DNA from: JAJEAD01 sp965221555
GTDB lineage: Bacteria > Pseudomonadota > Gammaproteobacteria > HK1
DNA: 64,000 nucleotides
Assembly: GCA_965221555.1 (NCBI GenBank)
Contig: OZ244895.1
Coordinates: 3,790,273 to 3,854,272 of the forward strand
Reading direction: 5' to 3'
The translations under genes and the position numbers were made by a program. Shown here one piece after another: positions 1 to 8,250 of the stretch (the stretch's first letter is position 1; each line of letters opens with the position of its first letter). The notes under the pieces were generated by a model. The model had not been told where the DNA came from and did not search any database. It saw only the letters and a program-made list of their open reading frames with translations.

Positions 1-94
1 AGAAGACGTGGTGACGGTGTTCCGTCGGCTCGTCGAAGCCCGGCAGATAGATGGGCAGGCGATGCACGCTCGCCCGGATATCCTTGATCTTCAC
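1..94 (-). CDS. Enolase-superfamily (MR/MLE-like) enzyme, N-terminal fragment
   Basis: Only the first 31 codons lie in the window; the gene runs off the left edge. A GTG at 92-94 opens a frame beginning V-K-I-K-D-I-R and continuing with a DEPTEHRH stretch. This resembles the amino-terminal capping domain of mandelate racemase/muconate lactonizing enzymes, which often start MKI.DIRA and carry an acidic loop here. The GTG overlaps the TGA of the upstream aminotransferase as GTGA, so the two genes are probably translationally coupled and share a pathway, perhaps sugar-acid or hydroxyacid breakdown. The family call rests on a short N-terminus only; no catalytic residues are visible. Confidence 0.45.
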   Translation of the reverse strand, partial: MKIKDIRASVHRLPIYLPGFDEPTEHRHHVF

Positions 95-1308
95 GCGGCG
101 CGGCTCCGGGACCGCGCGGGAGCGCCGTCCGTCTCGTCGGCACGGGCGCCCGCCAGATAGTCGAGAGCGGCCTGAACGCCGCCCCGGCGAAGGGGCACGC
201 CGGCCACCGCGAGCCCCATCTCGATTCCGGAGAGAGTGCCTGCGAGCATCAGTTCGTTGAAGTCCCCGAGGTGGCCGATCCGAAAGACCTTGCCCGCGAG
301 GCGGCTGAGGCCGTTACCGAGCGACAGGCCGTAGCGCTCCAGCGCGACCGCGCGGAAGGCGTCGGCATCGTGCCCCGGCGGCATCAGCACCGCGGTCAAC
401 GAGGAGCTGTGGGCTTGCGGCTCCCGGCAGAAGACTTCGAGGCCCCAGGCCCCCACCGCGCGACGGGTCGCCTCGGCCAGGCGATCGTGGCGGGCGAAGA
501 CTGCGTCGCGCCCCTCTTCGTTCAGCATCGCGATCGCTTCCGCGAGACCGAAGAGCAGGTTCGTGGCCGGCGTGTACGGAAAGAACCCCGAAGCGTTGGC
601 GGCGAGCATCGGTTCCCAGTCCCAGTAGGAGCGCGCCAGGCGCGCCTCCTTCGCGGCGGCGAGGGCCTTCTCGCCGAGCGCGTTGAAGCTCAGTCCCGGC
701 GGCAGCATGAGACCCTTCTGGGACCCGGCGATGGTCACGTCCACCCCCCATTCGTCATGGCGGTAATCCATGGAGGCGAGCGAGGAGATGGTGTCGACGA
801 AGAGCAGCGCGGGGTGGCCTTCCCGGTCCATGACCGATCGCAGCGAGGCGATCGGCGCCCGGACTCCGGTGGAAGTCTCGTTGTGGACGACGCACACCGC
901 CTTGATCGCCCGCGCGCGGTCGCCGGCGAGGCGTTCGCCCGCCGCTTCGATGTCGATGCCCCGGCGCCAGTCTCCCGGCACGCGCTCGACGACGAGGCCG
1001 AGGCGCTCGGCGAGCGCGCACCACAGGGCCGCGAAATGTCCGGTCTCGAACATCAGCACCCGATCGCCGGGCGAAAGGGTATTGACGAGGGCCGCCTCCC
1101 ACGCGCCAGTCCCCGAGGCGGGGTAGATGACGATCGGTCCCCTCGCCCCGAAGATGTCGTGGAGGCCCGCCAGGATCTCGCGCACCATCGCGCCGAAGGC
1201 GGGTCCGCGATGATCGATGGTCGGACGCTCGATCGCTCGCAGGATCCGGTCCGGTACGTTGGTCGGACCCGGGATCTGCAGGAAGTGGCGGCCGGCTACC
1301 TCGGTCAC
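91..1308 (-). CDS. Serine-glyoxylate aminotransferase-like class V PLP enzyme
   Basis: This 405-residue fold-type I PLP enzyme probably moves the amino group of serine or alanine to glyoxylate, giving hydroxypyruvate or pyruvate plus glycine in the cytoplasm. The frame shows IPGPTNVPDRILRA near the N-terminus, a PASGTGAWEAAL cofactor-phosphate loop, VDTISS before the pyridine-ring Asp, and AGSQKGLMLPPG with the Schiff-base lysine at about residue 198. These match the serine-glyoxylate branch better than cysteine desulfurases. I chose the GTG at 1306-1308 because it has a GGAAGG site just upstream and starts where family members start; a longer open frame to 1413 has an unlikely basic extension. 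It overlaps the enolase-superfamily gene by 4 bp and is divergent from the hydroxyacid dehydrogenase at 1431. Confidence 0.85.
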   Translation of the reverse strand: MTEVAGRHFLQIPGPTNVPDRILRAIERPTIDHRGPAFGAMVREILAGLHDIFGARGPIVIYPASGTGAWEAALVNTLSPGDRVLMFETGHFAALWCALAERLGLVVERVPGDWRRGIDIEAAGERLAGDRARAIKAVCVVHNETSTGVRAPIASLRSVMDREGHPALLFVDTISSLASMDYRHDEWGVDVTIAGSQKGLMLPPGLSFNALGEKALAAAKEARLARSYWDWEPMLAANASGFFPYTPATNLLFGLAEAIAMLNEEGRDAVFARHDRLAEATRRAVGAWGLEVFCREPQAHSSSLTAVLMPPGHDADAFRAVALERYGLSLGNGLSRLAGKVFRIGHLGDFNELMLAGTLSGIEMGLAVAGVPLRRGGVQAALDYLAGARADETDGAPARSRSRAA

Positions 1309-1430
1309 GGGCGACCTTCCGCGGGACGGCTGTCGGCGGGCATGCCGGCGGGTGGGTGCCGACCCTCGGATGAAGCCATGCTTTGCGTGTCCAGTCTGAT
1401 CAAACGGGAACATTATGGCAGCATGCCCGC

Positions 1431-4328
1431 ATGAAAGCAGAAGTGCTCGATGCGCCCTTCGCGGCGCGGCTTGAACGGGAAAGCGAAGGCGAGGTCCATT
1501 TCGACGCCTTCACCCTGGGGCGCTACAGCACCGACGCCTCGCACTACCAGATTGCGCCCCTGGGGGTGGTCGTGCCCCGCAGCGCCGCCGACATCCAGCG
1601 CGCCATCGAGATTGCCGGCGACGCCGGCGTGCCGGTGCTGCCGCGCGGGGCCGGCACCTCCCAGTGCGGCCAGACGGTCGGCGCCGGCCTCGTCATCGAC
1701 ATGACCCGTCATCTCGACGGAATCGCCGCCTTCTCGCCGCGGGAGCGACGCATCACGGTCGAGCCGGGGCTGGTACTCGATCGCCTTAACGCCTTCCTGC
1801 GCCCCCACGGGCTGCACTTCCCGGTGGACGTCTCGACGAGCAGCCGGGCGACGATCGGCGGGATGGCCGGCAACAACAGTTGCGGTGCGCGTTCGATCCG
1901 CTACGGCACGATGCGCGCGAACGTTCTGTCCATCGACGCCATCCTGGCGAGCGGGGCAAGCACGCGCTTCGGCCCCGTGACGCCCGAGCTGCTCGCCGCC
2001 GACACCCCGGTCGGCGGGCTCGCCCGGGACCTTCTCGCGCTCGGCCGCGAGAACGCGGCGGAGATCGCCAAGCGCTTCCCGAAGCTTCAGCGCCGGGTCG
2101 GCGGATACAACATCGACGCGCTCGCAACCAACGAAGCGGCCAACCTGAGCCACCTTCTGGTGGGCTCGGAGGGCACGCTCGCCTGCTCCACCGCGATCGA
2201 GCTCGCACTGGCTCCGATCCCGGCCCATCGCGTGCTCGGTGTATGCCACTTTCCAAGCTTCCGCAAAGCGATGGAGGCGACCCCGCACATCGTAGACCTC
2301 AAGCCGAGCGCGGTGGAGCTGGTCGATCGCACCATGATCGACCTCTCGCGCGACATCGCGATGTTCCGACCGACCGTCGAGCGCTTCGTCCGGGGCGAGC
2401 CCGATGCCCTGCTCCTCGTCGAGTTCGCCGGGGATGACGCGGAGCCCCAGCGACGCGGGCTCGCGCGCCTCGCCGAGCTGATGGCGGACCTCGGTCACGC
2501 CGACGCGGTGGTCAAGGCCATCGATCCCGCATTCCAGAAAGCCATCTGGGAAGTGCGCAAGGCCGGACTCAACATCATGATGTCGATGAAGGGGGACGGG
2601 AAGCCGATCTCCTTCATCGAGGACTGCGCGGTGCCGCTTGACGACCTCGCGGACTACACCGAGCGCCTCACCCACATCTTCCGGCGCCACGGCACCGAAG
2701 GCACCTGGTACGCGCACGCCTCGGAGGGCTGCCTGCACGTGCGCCCGATCCTCAACCTCAAGCTCGAGGCCGATGCCCGCAAGATGCGCGCCATCGCGGA
2801 GGAGGCATTCGCGATGGTGCGCGAGTACAAGGGTTCCCACTCCGGAGAGCACGGCGACGGACTGGTGCGCTCGGAGTTCCACGAGGCGATGTTCGGCCCC
2901 ACCATGGTGCGCGCCTTCGAAAGGGTCAAGGACCTCTTCGATCCCGAGGGCCGCTTCAATCCGGGCAAGATCGTGCGCCCGCCACGCATGGACGATCGCA
3001 GCCTCTTCCGCTTCCCGCCCGGCTATGCGCCTCTGCCGATCGAGACCGCGCTCGACTGGTCGCCCTGGGGCGGCTTCGCTGGCGCGGCGGAGATGTGCAA
3101 CAACAACGGCGCCTGCCGGGCCCTCGCCGCCGGCGTCATGTGCCCCTCGTTCCGGGCCACCCGCGAGGAGAAAGACCTGACCCGGGGCCGGGCCAACACT
3201 CTGCGCCTCGCGCTCTCCGGCCAGCTCGGTCCCGACGCGCTCACCTCGCCGGCCATGGAGCAGACCATGCGCCTGTGCGTGGGCTGCAAGGCCTGCCGGC
3301 GCGAATGTCCGGCGGGCGTGGACATGGCGCGCATGAAGATCGAGGTGCAGCACCAGCGCGCGCGGCGCCACGGCGTGCGCCTGCGCGAGCGTCTCGTCGC
3401 GTGGCTCCCGCGCTATGCGCCCTGGGCGTCGCGGTTGGCGCCGCTTCTCAACCTGCACGAGCGCCTCCCGGGCGCGGGCGCCTTGCGCGAGCGCCTGATC
3501 GGTTTCAGCGCCCGGCGCCCCCTGCCCAGGTGGCGGAGCGATCCCTTCTCGGATCGGGAACGGGTCGCCGGTCCGCCCGACGGACCCGAGGTGGTGCTCT
3601 TCGCCGACACCTTCAACCGCTGGTTCGAGCGCGAGACGATGGACGACGCCCTCGCGGTGCTGGTCGCGGCCGGCTACCGCGTGCACCTGCCGCGCGCGCG
3701 CGACGGAAGAAGCCCGCTGTGCTGTGGACGCACTTTCCTCTCCGCGGGACTGGTCGATGAGGCCCGGCGGGAGGCGCGGCGCGTGCTCGATGCACTCGCC
3801 GGCTTCGTGCGCCGCGGCGTGCCGGTGATCGGCCTGGAGCCCTCCTGCCTGTTCACCCTGCGCGACGAATACCTGGCAATGCTGCCCGGAGAGGAGACGC
3901 GCGCGCTCGCGGGGCGCGCGTTGTCCTTCGAGGAGTTCCTGGCATCGGAAAGCGCGAAGGAACGCCTGCGCAATGTCCTTCACCCGGTGGAGGCGTCGCG
4001 GGCGCTGGTCCACGGACATTGCCACCAGAAGGCGTTCGGCGCATTCGAGGCGGCCCTGGACGCGCTGCGCCTGGTGCCGGAGCTCTCGGTCGAAGCGGTC
4101 GAGTCGAGCTGCTGCGGCATGGCCGGCGTCTTCGGGTACGACGCCGAGACCTACGACGTGTCGATGAAAATGGGGGAGCTCTCCCTCCTGCCCGCGGTGC
4201 GCGGGGTCCCGGCCGACGTCCTCATCGTCGCCGGCGGCACCTCCTGCCGACAGCAGATCCGCGATGGCGCGGGCCGTGAAGCGGTGCACGCCGCCCGAGT
4301 GCTGCGCCGCGCCCTGCCGCGGGGTTAG
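1431..4328 (+). CDS. FAD-linked D-2-hydroxyacid dehydrogenase with Fe-S and CCG domains (YdiJ-like)
   Basis: This 965-residue membrane-associated-type flavoprotein would oxidise a D-2-hydroxyacid (D-lactate, D-2-hydroxyglutarate or glycolate class). Domains in order: FAD-binding type 4 (about 30-250, with LPRGAGTSQCGQ and GMAGNNSCG), FAD-oxidase C-terminal domain (about 260-530, with HSGEHGDGLVRSEF), a Cys-rich 4Fe-4S segment (CVGCKACRRECP near 615) and two CCG/heterodisulfide-type motifs (LCCGRTF near 763, SCCGMAG near 894). The three-domain fusion is the size of E. coli YdiJ-type enzymes. The ATG at 1431 is used; the frame is open further upstream without a better site. The TAG stop coincides with the first bases of the repeat element at 4326, so the extreme C-terminus may have been trimmed by insertion. 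It is divergent from the aminotransferase, suggesting joint glyoxylate/hydroxyacid metabolism. Confidence 0.85.
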   Translation: MKAEVLDAPFAARLERESEGEVHFDAFTLGRYSTDASHYQIAPLGVVVPRSAADIQRAIEIAGDAGVPVLPRGAGTSQCGQTVGAGLVIDMTRHLDGIAAFSPRERRITVEPGLVLDRLNAFLRPHGLHFPVDVSTSSRATIGGMAGNNSCGARSIRYGTMRANVLSIDAILASGASTRFGPVTPELLAADTPVGGLARDLLALGRENAAEIAKRFPKLQRRVGGYNIDALATNEAANLSHLLVGSEGTLACSTAIELALAPIPAHRVLGVCHFPSFRKAMEATPHIVDLKPSAVELVDRTMIDLSRDIAMFRPTVERFVRGEPDALLLVEFAGDDAEPQRRGLARLAELMADLGHADAVVKAIDPAFQKAIWEVRKAGLNIMMSMKGDGKPISFIEDCAVPLDDLADYTERLTHIFRRHGTEGTWYAHASEGCLHVRPILNLKLEADARKMRAIAEEAFAMVREYKGSHSGEHGDGLVRSEFHEAMFGPTMVRAFERVKDLFDPEGRFNPGKIVRPPRMDDRSLFRFPPGYAPLPIETALDWSPWGGFAGAAEMCNNNGACRALAAGVMCPSFRATREEKDLTRGRANTLRLALSGQLGPDALTSPAMEQTMRLCVGCKACRRECPAGVDMARMKIEVQHQRARRHGVRLRERLVAWLPRYAPWASRLAPLLNLHERLPGAGALRERLIGFSARRPLPRWRSDPFSDRERVAGPPDGPEVVLFADTFNRWFERETMDDALAVLVAAGYRVHLPRARDGRSPLCCGRTFLSAGLVDEARREARRVLDALAGFVRRGVPVIGLEPSCLFTLRDEYLAMLPGEETRALAGRALSFEEFLASESAKERLRNVLHPVEASRALVHGHCHQKAFGAFEAALDALRLVPELSVEAVESSCCGMAGVFGYDAETYDVSMKMGELSLLPAVRGVPADVLIVAGGTSCRQQIRDGAGREAVHAARVLRRALPRG

Positions 4329-4507
4329 CCCGGATGATTCACCGATTTCCTACTGCGGACGTCAATATGCTCGTGTTAGCGGGTCGTACTCCCTCAAGCC
4401 GCTTCGACGTAGTGTCGGCTACGCCTTCAGCGTCTTTCGGTCCGTGCGCCCCACTACCACGGCATCTTGACGCCCTCGCTACGAAAATCGGTGAAACATC
4501 CGGGTTA
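4326..4507. repeat. MITE-like dispersed repeat, copy 1 (short class, 182 bp)
   Basis: The element has near-perfect terminal inverted repeats of about 23 bp (TAGCCCGGATGATTCACCG at 4326 onward; the mirror at 4485-4507) and TA at each outer edge. The interior matches the reverse complement of copy 5 (48621-48804) at roughly nine bases in ten. The left end supplies the TAG stop of the dehydrogenase gene. No transposase is encoded, so this is a non-autonomous element. Confidence 0.85.
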
Positions 4508-4802
4508 GCCTGCGGATTTCACCGAGATCTCAACTCGCGGGCGCCTTTATGCTCGTAGTTACGAGCCGTACCCAGTCGCGCCGCGTCGCCCAAGTGTCAG
4601 CTACCTGCATCGCTGCGCCATCCCTGGGCGAAGCTTTCCGGCCGAGCAAGCCAACCGTGGCTTGCCCGCTGCTGGTTCGCCCGCGCCACCGACGCCTGGT
4701 CTGTTTCCGGCTACGCCTTGCGCGTCTCTCAATCCGTGCTTCCTGCTATCACGGCATCTTGGCGCCCGAAGCGGCCAAACAAATCGCCGAGTCTGGCGAC
4801 TG
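4506..4802. repeat. MITE-like dispersed repeat, copy 2 (long class, diverged)
   Basis: This copy lies directly against copy 1 and shares the TA at the junction. The left end reads TTAGCCTGCGGATTTCACCG and the right end carries a decayed AAATCGCCGAG mirror. It contains the extra ~107 bp hairpin module also seen in copies 3 and 4. The ends are more diverged than those of copy 1, so it is probably an older insertion. Together the two copies fill the whole gap between the convergent dehydrogenase and uronate dehydrogenase genes. Confidence 0.7.
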
Positions 4803-4813
4803 AGGTCCGCCTC

Positions 4814-5623
4814 TTAATCGTCGTCGGAGGGTGGCGTCCCACCCCCGCTTTCCAGGAAGGCGAAGTCCCCACCCTGCACGTGCGCACCGGCCGAAGTGGG
4901 GTCCTGCGGCGCCTTGGCCATCACTTCCTCCGCCCAATCCTCGGCGTTGTCCGCGGGGCGATAGCCGAGCCGCTCCGCGTTGGAGTTGTCCCACCAGGTA
5001 CGGGTGTTGCCCGAGACGCCGTACACGATCTCGTAGTGGAGATCCGGATGGTCGATGCCGATACCGATGAGCTGGGCGAGGTCGCGGTGGCTGGTCCAGA
5101 TGCTCAGGCGGCGCTCGTCGATCGGCTCGGGGAAGGCGTTACCGATGCGCACCGCCATCACCTCGAGCCCGTACTTGTCGGCGTAGAGGGCTCCGATCGA
5201 CTCCCCGAACGCCTTGCTCACCCCGTAGCGGCTGTCCGGGCGCACCGTGACGTCGACGCCGATGGTCTGGCTGCGCGGATAGAAGCCGATCGCGTGGACG
5301 CTGCTCGCGTAGATCACCCGCCGGGCGCCGGTCTGCCGGGCCGCCTCCATGACGTGGTAGGTGCCCACGATGTTGGCGCTCAGGATGTCTTCCCAGGTCC
5401 CCTCGCTCGCGACTCCGCCCATGTGGACCACCGCATCGACGCCGTCGACCACGGCGCGCACCGCGTCGAAATCCGCGAGATCGGCGGCGGCGAAGGTCTC
5501 CCCTTCAGCGAGGTCCTCGATGGGCAGGATATCGCTCAGCCGCAGCCGATAGCGTCCCTTGAAGTTCTCTCGCAGGCCGGTGCCGATGAGCCCGGCCGCG
5601 CCGGTGATGAGCACTTCCTTCAT
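4814..5623 (-). CDS. udh: Uronate dehydrogenase-like NAD-dependent SDR
   Basis: This 269-residue extended SDR probably oxidises galacturonate or glucuronate to the aldarolactone with NAD+, the first step of oxidative uronate catabolism. It has the TGAAGLIG nucleotide loop at 7-14, an acidic residue after the second strand (LSD), YASS at 105-108, and the catalytic Tyr133/Lys137 pair in RYGVSK. The VYG-SGNTRTWWDN segment near the C-terminus is typical of Udh proteins, and the length equals that of characterised Udh. The ATG at 5621-5623 has a GGAAGG site 6 bases upstream. It is convergent with the dehydrogenase at 1431 and divergent from the LLM gene at 5874. A related NAD epimerase is the main alternative. 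Confidence 0.75.
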   Translation of the reverse strand: MKEVLITGAAGLIGTGLRENFKGRYRLRLSDILPIEDLAEGETFAAADLADFDAVRAVVDGVDAVVHMGGVASEGTWEDILSANIVGTYHVMEAARQTGARRVIYASSVHAIGFYPRSQTIGVDVTVRPDSRYGVSKAFGESIGALYADKYGLEVMAVRIGNAFPEPIDERRLSIWTSHRDLAQLIGIGIDHPDLHYEIVYGVSGNTRTWWDNSNAERLGYRPADNAEDWAEEVMAKAPQDPTSAGAHVQGGDFAFLESGGGTPPSDDD

Positions 5624-5873
5624 GGTCCTTCCTCTGCGTTGACGGCACGTGGGCCGCGGGCGGGGCCGGGAATGGTACGGATATCCCCGCGGCGGCGCAC
5701 CCACGCGCCGGCTCGGCGAAAGCCCTGGCGGTGCGCACTGGCCCGCACCTGTGCCGGACGTTGCCGGCCGGCCTCGCAGGTCCCTCGCGTCGCGGCGTCC
5801 GCGATAGGAGGCGGGAGAGGATGCGGGCTACACTGCCGTGCCTTCCTTTCGCCTGCCAAGGGACGATCGAAAC

Positions 5874-6731
5874 ATGCACTACGGAGTGGTTTTCCCTCAG
5901 ATCGAGATCGGCGCCGACCCCGCCGGCTGCCGCGACTTCGCCCAGGCCGCCGAGGGGCTCGGCTTCGACGGGCTGATGACCTACGACCACGTGCTCGGCG
6001 CCGACACCTCGGTGCGGCCCGGCTGGTCCGGCTGGTACCAGCTCGAAGACATGTTCCACGAGCCCTTCGTGCTCTTCGGCCACCTCGCCGCGCTCACCGA
6101 GCGCATCCGCTTCGTTACCGGCATCCTGATCCTCCCGCAGCGCCAGACCGCACTCGTCGCCAAGCAGGCGGCGGAGGTGGACGTACTGAGCGGGGGACGG
6201 ATGACGCTCGGCATCGGGGTGGGCTGGAACGATGTCGAATTCGAAGCCCTCGGGCAGAACTTCCGCGACCGCGGGCGCCGCAGCGAGGAGCAGATAGAAG
6301 TCATGCGGCGGCTGTGGACGCAGGAGTCGGTGGACTTCGACGGGAAGTGGCACCGGGTGCCCGCCGCCGGCATCAACCCCCTGCCGGTACAGCGCCCGAT
6401 CCCGGTGTGGATCGGCGGGGCGGCGGACCCGGTGCTGCGCCGGGCCGCGCGCATCGGCGAAGGCTGGCTGCCGATGGGCAAGCCCGGCGACAACGCGGCT
6501 TCGCTCGCACGCCTGCGAGGCTACTTGTCGGAGGAGGGGCGGGAGGGTGAGCCCTATGCCATCGTGCCCGTCGTCGATCTGCACGACCAGGACTGGGACG
6601 GCCTCGCCCGGGACATCGAGGACTGGCGCGCGCTCGGCGCCACCCACCTCTACTTCGACGGCATGAAAGTCGGCATCGGAGGTCCGGCCGAGCACATCGC
6701 GGCCATCGAACGCTTCCGAGCACTGCTGTAG
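5874..6731 (+). CDS. LLM-class flavin-dependent oxidoreductase
   Basis: This 285-residue luciferase-like TIM-barrel flavoenzyme uses FMNH2 or F420H2; the substrate is unknown. The frame shows the family pattern: AAEGLGFDGLMTYDHVL near 28-44, AALTERIRFVTGILILP, KQAAEVDVLSGGRMTLGIGVGWN, and a C-terminal R-P-I-P-VWIGGAA loop. Many proteins of this TIGR03619-like branch are called F420-dependent, but the cofactor cannot be decided here. The ATG at 5874 has AAGGGA about 9 bases upstream; a start 36 bases earlier would add an atypical basic tail. It stands alone, divergent from the uronate dehydrogenase and convergent with the MFS gene. Confidence 0.8.
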   Translation: MHYGVVFPQIEIGADPAGCRDFAQAAEGLGFDGLMTYDHVLGADTSVRPGWSGWYQLEDMFHEPFVLFGHLAALTERIRFVTGILILPQRQTALVAKQAAEVDVLSGGRMTLGIGVGWNDVEFEALGQNFRDRGRRSEEQIEVMRRLWTQESVDFDGKWHRVPAAGINPLPVQRPIPVWIGGAADPVLRRAARIGEGWLPMGKPGDNAASLARLRGYLSEEGREGEPYAIVPVVDLHDQDWDGLARDIEDWRALGATHLYFDGMKVGIGGPAEHIAAIERFRALL

Positions 6732-6800
6732 CCCGCAAACCCTGGAGCATCCGGGTCAGGCCTCTCCACCTGAACCGTCGCGGGGACGCAGTGACGGGCG

Positions 6801-6825
6801 CGGTGGGCACTGCCGATGCCCACCG
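6801..6825. terminator. Hairpin between convergent genes
   Basis: CGGTGGGCA (6801-6809) and TGCCCACCG (6817-6825) form a perfect 9-bp stem with a 7-base loop in the 144-bp gap between the convergent LLM and MFS genes. There is no T-run on either side, so intrinsic termination is possible but unproven. Confidence 0.4.
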
Positions 6826-6875
6826 ACGCACCACCGCACCCGTGAGTCGGTGAAAGCGGGCGGCCGCCGCGGGTC

Positions 6876-8075
6876 CTACATGCGCCTTGGTATGTAGCGG
6901 CAGAGGCAGGCCACGCCGAGCATCCATCCCCCGGCCGCAAAGAACACCACGGGCAACTGGAAGACCCCGAGAAGCAGGGCGAAGAGGCCCGGCGCGCCGA
7001 GCTGCGCGATGTCCCGATAGGTCAGGTACACGCCGCTCATCTCGGCCCGCTCGAAGGGCCGCACCGCGCGCAGGAAAGGCACGTTGCCCGCTCCGTCGAG
7101 GGCGGTGGCCGCGAGCGCGTTCCACACGAGCAGCGTCAGCGCCACCCAGGGCCAACCGGCGCACAGGCCCACGAGCACGCTGATCGCGGCAGTGGCGAGA
7201 AAGCCTCCCGTCAGCAGGCGGCGCAGACCGTAACGCCGTCCGATCTTCCCCCACCAGGTGACGCTCAGGACCCACGCGGTCCCGATCGAGACCGTGGCCG
7301 CCCCCGCCAGCTCTCCAAGCCCCGCCACTTTGGCGTAGATCGGCGTGTAGACCACGAAGCTCATCCACCATGCGGCGCGCGCAAGCGCCAGCGTCCAGGC
7401 GAGACGCATGCGGGGCTGGACCGCGAATCGCCGCACGTGCCGAAAGGGACTCACGGGATGGGTGGATTCCCGCCTCAGCTCCACCCTATGCAGCCCGAGC
7501 CATCTGAAGTAGAGGACGGAGAGCAGTGCGAACGCCCCGGCAAGCGCGTAGGGCAGCGTGTGGTCGACGCGGCTCTCCAGGAAAACCCCGAGCCACGGGC
7601 CGAGCGCGAAGGCGAACACCGTGTAGAGGATACGCAGCGGTTCGAAGCGAGCGAGCTCCCGGCGGGGAACCTCGTTGAGAAGGTACGCACTGAGGGGTAC
7701 GTCCGTCGCCGCGACGGACATGAAGTGCAGTGCGAGACCGGCGACGAAGAGCGAGGGCATCCCGCTCCCGAGCAGCACCGCGGAGAGCACCATTGTGAGC
7801 GCGCCGACGCCGAAGCTGAGGCTGCCGCCGAGGCGGTGCAGCAGCATCGGCACCGAGATGCTGGTGGCGATGCCGAGCGCCGCCGCGAAGAAGTAGAGCA
7901 CGCTTACCGCCTGGGCGTCGCCAAGCAGTTCGTGCGCCTCCAGCGGAAGCACCGATACCAGTATCGCGCGGCTGAAGGTGGAGAAGAAGAAGAGACCGGC
8001 GAAGGCGATTGGCCAGCTTACGGAGAAACCGTTCGGGCCGAGCCGGACCGGCACCCTGCCCTCGTAGCGCCTCAC
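6876..8075 (-). CDS. MFS transporter
   Basis: This 399-residue integral inner-membrane protein has about 12 hydrophobic segments in two halves with a basic central loop around 195-215, the usual major facilitator layout. It begins with a short basic N-terminus and then a Trp/Phe-rich first helix. No substrate-specific motif is recognisable, so the cargo is unknown. The start is the GTG at 8073-8075, preceded by GGAAGG at a good distance. It lies 147 bp downstream of the SelA-like PLP gene on the same strand, so it may import or export that enzyme's substrate, but this is only contextual. Confidence 0.75.
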   Translation of the reverse strand: MRRYEGRVPVRLGPNGFSVSWPIAFAGLFFFSTFSRAILVSVLPLEAHELLGDAQAVSVLYFFAAALGIATSISVPMLLHRLGGSLSFGVGALTMVLSAVLLGSGMPSLFVAGLALHFMSVAATDVPLSAYLLNEVPRRELARFEPLRILYTVFAFALGPWLGVFLESRVDHTLPYALAGAFALLSVLYFRWLGLHRVELRRESTHPVSPFRHVRRFAVQPRMRLAWTLALARAAWWMSFVVYTPIYAKVAGLGELAGAATVSIGTAWVLSVTWWGKIGRRYGLRRLLTGGFLATAAISVLVGLCAGWPWVALTLLVWNALAATALDGAGNVPFLRAVRPFERAEMSGVYLTYRDIAQLGAPGLFALLLGVFQLPVVFFAAGGWMLGVACLCRYIPRRM

Positions 8076-8159
8076 CGGACCTTCCGCGCTCGGTCCCGGA
8101 CGCTCAAGCGACCCCCGGGCGGGCGCTCACCCTGGTGTCCGTTCCGTTCGCAAGCCGAG

Positions 8160-8250
8160 TCCTTCCCGGGTGCACGCGCCCGGGCGGGAACACTCGGCAG
8201 ATGACTGGTTGTGCAACCCGTCCTACCCGGGTGCGCGCGCCCGGGCGAGT
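8160..8250. repeat. Short direct repeat at the 3' end of the PLP gene
   Basis: A roughly 30-base unit containing CCCGGGTGCACGCGCCCGGG occurs at 8160-8190 and again, with a few changes, at 8221-8250, where it encodes the last residues of the PLP enzyme. Each unit is itself palindromic and could form a GC-rich stem. It may be a local duplication or part of a termination signal. Confidence 0.45.

Noticed and set aside
1413..4289. A very long open frame on the minus strand opposite the FAD/Fe-S dehydrogenase
   Set aside because: It has low-complexity His/Arg/Glu-rich composition, no domain and lies fully antisense to a gene with many conserved motifs. It is an effect of high GC.
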